Positions 59,393 through 64,000 of a DNA stretch of 64,000 bases are shown here, one piece after another. Both the position numbers and the translations under genes were made by a program. Source of the DNA: Theocolax elegans. Taxonomy: Eukaryota > Arthropoda > Insecta > Hymenoptera > Cerocephalidae. The stretch covers positions 72,567,986-72,631,985 of the forward strand of contig CM047426.1 of NCBI GenBank assembly GCA_026168455.1, given 5' to 3'. Each line of letters begins with the position of its first letter. The first letter of the stretch is position 1. The notes beneath the pieces are model-generated. The model was given only the letters and a program-made list of their open reading frames with translations, was not told the origin of the DNA and did not search any database.

Positions 59393-61756
59393 GTACGCGG
59401 ATTCGATACTCCGCGATCGCTCGTTGCTTCGGCGAGCAACGTTCAACGATTTCGATAAAGGTTTACGGTATACGAATACGGTTTCAGAGACATCGAAGCC
59501 ATCGACGAGCTCGTCGACAAAAACGGCTCGGGAATCTTGAGTGTTCGGGACGAATGGGGCTACACGCCAGCTCACTGGGCCGCTCTTGATGGGAACATCG
59601 AAGTAAGGCATTCACTGCTCTCAATCCATTGCAATTATGCAAAACAGAGTAGATATACGTTATAATATCTATACTATATTAGTAAAATTATTATAAGAAG
59701 ATTAAGTATATTAATATATAAGTTGCTTCACAAAAATCATCGACTAATAAATATATAGTTTGTATTTTATTAAATTCCTGGTTACCAGGTGATGCGGTAC
59801 TTGATCGAGAGGAACGGACCCGTGGACTTGTCTTGCCTCGGGACTCAGGGACCCAGACCGATACACTGGGCGTGTCGGAAGGGACACAGTGCAATCGCCC
59901 AGCTTCTATTTAAGGTAACGAAATCTCATTGGACTGTAGGACTAAGAGGATCGATTGACGTATATAACAATGAACGATCCAACGGAAAATTGATCGACAG
60001 TCTGGAGTAGCGGTGAACGCGGCGGACCTGAAGGGCTTGACCCCGCTGATGACCGCGTGCATGTTCGGGCGGTTCGCCACGGCCGCCTTTCTCCTGGGAT
60101 CGGGTGCTCTCTGCCACCTGACCGACATCAACGGCGACACCGCCCTCCATTGGGCCGCGTACAAGGGTCACTCGGAGCTCATCCGACTCCTCATGTACAG
60201 CGGCGTCGACCTCCAGAAGCCAGACTACTTCGGCTCGACTCCCCTCCACCTGGCCTGTCTCTCCGGGCACCTCGGGTGCGTCCGGATCCTCTGCGAGAAG
60301 AGCAAGATCGAGCTCGAGCCACGCGACAAGAATGGCAAGACGCCTCTCCAGCTTGCCAAGAGTCACCGGCACGCCGAGATCGTCAGGATACTCCAGACCG
60401 AGATGCGGAGGAGAGCTCGATGGATACCGCCTCTCAACGAGCTTTGGTCCGTTCTCCCTGTCCTGCGTTATACCTCCACTTTTTCTTGTTTTTTCCATCT
60501 CTTTGAGACGTGGAATTTGGTTGCAGGGCACTGCTTTTCGGTGGCGCGGGCAACAGTAAGGGACCCCTCCTCCTCTTCATGAGCTCGGTCCTCTTGTGGG
60601 GCTACCCGATGTACCTCTTCAAATGCATCCCGATCACCTGGAACTTACTTCGAGGAAGTCACTACTGTTTTATATTTTGGAATATCTCGATGTGGGTCTC
60701 TTGGATCATCGCGAACCGAAAGGATCCCGGCTACATACCTCAAAACAGCGATACCTACTACCGAGCGATCAAACAAGTAACTTCTTACTCTCTTTTACCA
60801 GCGATATCTCCCTTACCTTGTGTATTACACCACCATTCATACCGATGCTTTGCGTTTTCGCAGATTCCATATTTTGACAAGTGGAAAAAACGAAACGTCA
60901 TATTGTCCAGACTTTGTCACAGCTGCAAGTGCTTCAGACCCCTCAGAGCTAAACACTGCCGTATTTGCAATCGCTGCGTTTCCTACTTCGATCATCACTG
61001 CCCGTTTATATATAATTGCGTTGGACTAAGAAACAGGTACCTGTGATTAACGCTCAAACGATTAAACATTTTCTTCCTCTAATATTAAACAGCATATATT
61101 TAAATCATTCGAAATAATACTTGTAAAACTGATCAAAACGAAAGGTATAACGTCTTTCAAATTCACAATTTTTCTATCTAAAATAATTTATAACTTGAAT
61201 AAAACATCTTTTATTCTAATATTCTCAAGTTTTCAAACAGTTTTTAATAACGCATAAAAATACTCGAAATATTGTAGTATATCTAATAATTAAATTAATA
61301 ATTTTCAGAATGTGGTTTTTCTTTTTCGTCATGTGTGTCGCTATAAATTGCTCGTTTACTTTGTACTTTGCTTGCTACTGTATAGCGATCGAAGGTATTC
61401 AATTATTGTACGTACTCGGCTTGTTGGAAGCACTCATTTTTTGTGGATTGGGCTGGATTCTCACTTGCACATCCGTAAGTATAATTATTCTCATCTAGTA
61501 CTGCTCAATTTACATTTTTATATTTAATTTTACTTTAATACGACATTTTTAGGTACTGCACGCCTGCATGAATTTGACAACGAATGAGATGTTTAATTAT
61601 AAACGGTATTCCTATCTGAGAGATAAAAAAGGAAGATATTGGAATCCGTTTAGCAGAGGACCAGTCTTAAATCTTATTGAATTTTTTATTTGCTCTTCAA
61701 ACCAGTACGCCAATGATCCTCAACATTACCACATCTTCCAAGACGAAATTATGTGA
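59208..61756 (+). CDS. Patsas: ankyrin-repeat DHHC palmitoyltransferase (Patsas-like)
   Basis: Coding exons: 59208-59392, 59488-59602, 59789-59914, 60001-60446, 60527-60776, 60864-61036, 61309-61474, 61553-61756. All join in phase and give 554 residues. The N-terminus is Ser/Gln-rich; ankyrin repeats follow (for example [75 protein letters not shown]); then four membrane segments with the Cys-rich DHHC domain between the second and third (CHSC, CRIC, FDHHC at 416-420), and TTNE at 496-499 matching the TTxE motif. Such enzymes S-acylate proteins at Golgi or vesicle membranes. PFIYNCVG after DHHC differs from the PWVxNCVG of Hip14, and size agrees with fly Patsas, so Patsas is preferred. The start is uncertain. 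Confidence 0.85.
59488..59602 (+). CDS. Patsas: Patsas coding exon 2
   Basis: With the acceptor GGTTTCAG at 59487 the join reads [16 protein letters not shown], a normal ankyrin helix start, followed by [17 protein letters not shown]. The 95-nt intron is close to the lower size limit. An AAAG at 59460 would also keep phase but gives a less ankyrin-like junction. Confidence 0.75.
59789..59914 (+). CDS. Patsas: Patsas coding exon 3
   Basis: Acceptor TTACCAG, donor AAG/GTAACG, phase 0. Encodes [16 protein letters not shown] and [18 protein letters not shown], one ankyrin repeat. Confidence 0.9.
60001..60446 (+). CDS. Patsas: Patsas coding exon 4
   Basis: Acceptor GACAG at 60000, phase 0, gives [18 protein letters not shown]. 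It carries four ankyrin repeats and [13 protein letters not shown]. The GC content is clearly higher than in the surrounding introns. Ends in phase 2 at CTTTG/GTCCGT, joining to W-ALLFGG. Confidence 0.92.
60527..60776 (+). CDS. Patsas: Patsas coding exon 5
   Basis: Encodes the first two membrane segments ([35 protein letters not shown]) and NRKDPGYIP, the conserved DPG motif that precedes the DHHC domain. Confidence 0.92.
60864..61036 (+). CDS. Patsas: Patsas coding exon 6, DHHC domain
   Basis: Contains [32 protein letters not shown] and NCVGLRNR: the zinc-binding Cys/His set and the acyl-accepting Cys of DHHC. Ends in phase 2 at AACAG/GTACCT. Confidence 0.94.
61309..61474 (+). CDS. Patsas: Patsas coding exon 7
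   Basis: Encodes the third and fourth membrane segments ([35 protein letters not shown]). Donor TCC/GTAAGT, phase 0. Confidence 0.92.
61553..61756 (+). CDS. Patsas: Patsas coding exon 8, stop
   Basis: Starts [19 protein letters not shown], with the TTxE motif, and continues with a cytosolic tail ([15 protein letters not shown]). Ends at TGA 61754-61756 after DEIM. Confidence 0.93.
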   Translation, partial: VLHACMNLTTNEMFNYKRYSYLRDKKGRYWNPFSRGPVLNLIEFFICSSNQYANDPQHYHIFQDEIM

Positions 61757-62778
61757 CGAGGAAAGTTATTTTAATAAGAAACATTTTACTCCATTTGAAC
61801 TATGGACTATCCATAAATATGGAAATCACAAAGCCAACACGATAACAAAGCACAAAGTTACTTTTAATCTCTTACGGAACACATTCTGAACATCCATGAA
61901 AACTCGTTCAAATTGCTATATTTTGTAAATTTGTACTCTTCTGTATTATTATTATGTATAGTTGCCCTACTCAATGTACATGTGTACGTCTTACAATATG
62001 CTGTATAAAAATACCCAAGATTTTTACTATAATAAATTCATTATTTATTCAAAAGTGTAATGCGATTGTTACAAAACACTGACATTACAAAACCTGTATA
62101 GTACATTTGCATAATAAACAATATATTCTTTACAAAATTTGGTATAAATGTTCTGCTTTACACTATTTAATAATGATCTAAAATGCATATAAGTTATTCA
62201 ATGTACGAGAAAATATTGTACTTGTAAAGTATTTTATCAAACGACAAAATGAAATTTTACTTAATAAATATATTTCAAAGATACGGATTTTACCTGCTTC
62301 TGACAATAATTATTAAAATTATCAATGTGAACTGAATGTGTAATAAGAACTATATATATTATTTCAAATAATATTTATAATTAGTACTGCAATACAAATG
62401 CAATGTTATTCGCAGAATATTCAAATTATACATTTTATACATCTAACTTACACAAAATTGATCATTGATTTAAAATAAACATTTATTGTACATAGTAAAA
62501 ATAGCAATTTGATTATCATAATAACAGATCTCTTTAAAATGATAATACAACTTTTTAAAAAATTACGTTCATTTATAAAAAAAGAAATATATTTTTTATC
62601 ATAAAATATCTTTGGTAAACTTACTATTTTGTCTATAAACAAATCATTTGAAATAAAATTAGATTTCCTTAAAAAATTAAATCTAATAGTACTATAAATC
62701 TATCTAAATTTCAGAATTTTTGCAAACGCTTTAATTAAATATTATTTGTTATTGATTAATACTAAAACATGGAATGGT
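61757..62778. other. shared 3' region between Patsas and Ced-12
   Basis: AT-rich DNA holding the 3' UTRs of two convergent genes. No coding sequence is seen. The UTRs could overlap, because candidate poly-A signals on both strands occur between 62031 and 62480. Confidence 0.6.
62031..62036 (+). terminator. candidate Patsas polyadenylation signal
   Basis: AATAAA 275 bp after the Patsas stop, followed within 30 bp by an AT-rich stretch ending AAAAGTGTAATG, a possible GU-rich downstream element. Confidence 0.45.
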
Positions 62779-62939
62779 TTATACGTCATAGCAAAAGTCA
62801 TAATTTGGTGGAGGATCTGGAATTGGTGGTGGATCTTGTGGAATATCGATTCCTTCTGTATCTAATAATCTTAGTTTAATATCCATTGATAACAGAGTCT
62901 CCAAATCTTTGTCAGTTTCTTTACTAGTCATTCTATTAC
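62779..62939 (-). CDS. Ced-12: Ced-12 last coding exon
   Basis: Joins in phase 1 to give [19 protein letters not shown]. It contains the C-terminal helix and the [11 protein letters not shown]3-binding tail. Confidence 0.94.
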
Positions 62940-64000
62940 CTACAAATTCAAAATAAAGCAATATTTATTACACTTCTCATTTCAATATTATGTTAGAAAC
63001 AATTAAAAAACTGTATAACATTAAGAGCCTCTTACCGAGTAAAGCATTAATACCATCAGTCCAGTAATCAAATACTTGTTCATCAGGAGCTACAAAATCC
63101 AGACTGGTGACATCCACAGAATCTAGAATTAAAGAAAAAGCTAACTGATGCGTAGTTTTTCGTCGTTGCAAGTCTTTCATGTGAGGACAATCTCTTCCAG
63201 TTAAGAGACTGCGTATTTCAATGACAGCTAGTTTTGTTGACAACTCATCTATACTTGGTACTGACTTTTCATCACAATCACCATAATGGAAGACTTTATG
63301 ATTTGGTGATAAACGAACATACCAAAATTTGTCTTTAATTCTCTTTAAAAAAGAAACATAAATAAGTTTGTTTATAATAATATTAAAAAATAATGTTATG
63401 AAATCAATATACTTACTTGCCCCCTCGCACTATATTTAGTAAATCTTGTTCCTTCTACTAAAAATCCTAATCTTTGCTGCTGTATTAGAGCCATAATGTC
63501 TGGAGTAATTTGTTCTTTTAGTTCAACAATTGGTCTTGCATGACTTTCCCACTCTTCTCGACTTGTTCTTTCTTGTTGCCACAAATTTGTAATATGAGAA
63601 TAGGTCAGTTGCTGTAATTTATTCTTAAATTTATCTAAACCTGTTGGTTTTGATTGAAGTGCTCTTGTTATTTGTTCACGTACAACTGAAAATACTTTAA
63701 CAAAGTCTTCTGTAGTTGCTCTCATTTCTTTCCATGTTTTATTTAGTAAAACTATGCAAGCGCAATAAAATTCTTCAAACGGATGATCGTGAGTAAAAAA
63801 CATTGGATGATATGATTGACCTTGTTCACTAGGTGCCTCCCCAATTCTTAACACCTAAAAACCGTTAAAATTAAAAATATCTCAACATTATTTTATTTTA
63901 AAAATATCATATTATAAATTTCTTATAAATATACCTCGCAAAGTAACTTCACAAGTTCAACACTGGTTCGTCCAAATGGACACTCGTGTTCATCAGCTCG
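62779..64000 (-). CDS. Ced-12: Ced-12/ELMO, C-terminal part (gene runs off the window)
   Basis: Exons on the minus strand: >64000-63935, 63854-63417, 63342-63036, 62939-62779. ELMO proteins pair with DOCK180 (Myoblast city) to activate Rac at the plasma membrane during engulfment, cell migration and myoblast fusion. Visible: [19 protein letters not shown] and [25 protein letters not shown] and [16 protein letters not shown]; a PH domain ([20 protein letters not shown], then GRDCPHMK and [17 protein letters not shown]); [18 protein letters not shown]; and a proline tail PPPIPDPPP that in ELMO1 docks on the DOCK SH3 domain. It ends NYDFCYDV with TAA at 62779-62781. The N-terminal armadillo and ELMO domains lie outside the window. 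Confidence 0.95.
63036..63342 (-). CDS. Ced-12: Ced-12 coding exon, PH domain
   Basis: Starts [17 protein letters not shown] after an AAAG acceptor and ends NALLG in phase 1 at a GTAAGA donor. It covers most of the PH domain. Confidence 0.92.
63417..63854 (-). CDS. Ced-12: Ced-12 coding exon, helical region
   Basis: 146 codons, phase 0 at both ends (TTTTTAG/GTGTTAAG; GGGCAA/GTAAGT). It encodes [11 protein letters not shown] through KYSARGQ, the helical part before the PH domain. Confidence 0.95.
63935..64000 (-). CDS. Ced-12: Ced-12 coding exon, partial
   Basis: Reads [20 protein letters not shown] and then E, ending at the donor GAG/GTATAT. It is cut by the window edge. Confidence 0.9.

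Noticed and set aside
59910..60531. Long antisense frames over Patsas exon 4
   Set aside because: Shadows of the GC-rich coding strand; the plus-strand frame encodes clear ankyrin repeats.
59208..61756. Identification as Hip14 (ZDHHC17) instead of Patsas
   Set aside because: Ankyrin-DHHC layout fits both, but the residues after DHHC, the shorter length and the weak match to Hip14 around the active site favour Patsas. Not fully excluded without an alignment.
1..64000. tRNA, rRNA, CRISPR arrays, or bacterial transfer
   Set aside because: No cloverleaf, ribosomal core or spaced direct-repeat array was noticed, and all recognised genes are intron-bearing or typical animal genes.

Overview
The window reads as nuclear DNA of an insect, most likely a hymenopteran. 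Evidence: AT-rich introns and intergenic DNA, no CpG depletion with CpG-dense patches, abundant GA/TG/TA/ATT microsatellites, introns with GT..AG ends from about 70 nt to 13 kb, and four recognisable animal genes whose proteins match insect orthologues. The order-level call is an inference from composition, not from a marker gene.

Layout. (1) 1-17,000: no protein gene found. A tandem duplication occupies 559-7,346 (copy A 559-4,287, copy B 4,288-7,346). It carries a decayed LINE reverse-transcriptase fragment, and copy A alone holds a 0.65-kb composite insertion. (2) 17,000-39,484, + strand: zfh1, the insect ZEB-family zinc-finger/homeodomain repressor. Nine coding exons join in phase into an 819-residue protein, with a GC-rich promoter/5' UTR region holding a dense cluster of CACCT boxes, a 13.4-kb first intron, and several small inverted-repeat elements in introns and 3' flank. 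(3) 39,485-50,612: zfh1 3' flank, microsatellites, and a 1.8-kb tandem duplication (46,661-50,268). (4) 50,613-51,431, - strand: intronless NAXE (NAD(P)HX epimerase). (5) 52,008-58,956: a duplicated CpG-rich, promoter-like segment plus a long foldback element in two truncated copies and one complete copy, lying between NAXE and Patsas. (6) 59,208-61,756, + strand: Patsas, an ankyrin-repeat DHHC palmitoyltransferase, eight coding exons, 554 residues from the chosen start. (7) 62,779-64,000, - strand: the C-terminal end of Ced-12/ELMO, tail to tail with Patsas and running off the window.

The genes are not an obvious functional unit. NAXE and Patsas are head to head around a CpG-rich interval and may share a promoter region; Patsas and Ced-12 are convergent. 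The most unusual material is structural: three separate tandem duplications with nearly identical copies that differ mainly by single-base and homopolymer changes, and a 1.66-kb near-perfect palindrome in the presumed first intron of Patsas. Each palindrome arm carries a block closely resembling the miR-8/miR-200 family, whose classic target is the ZEB/zfh1 gene. Haplotype mis-assembly is a real alternative explanation for the duplications.
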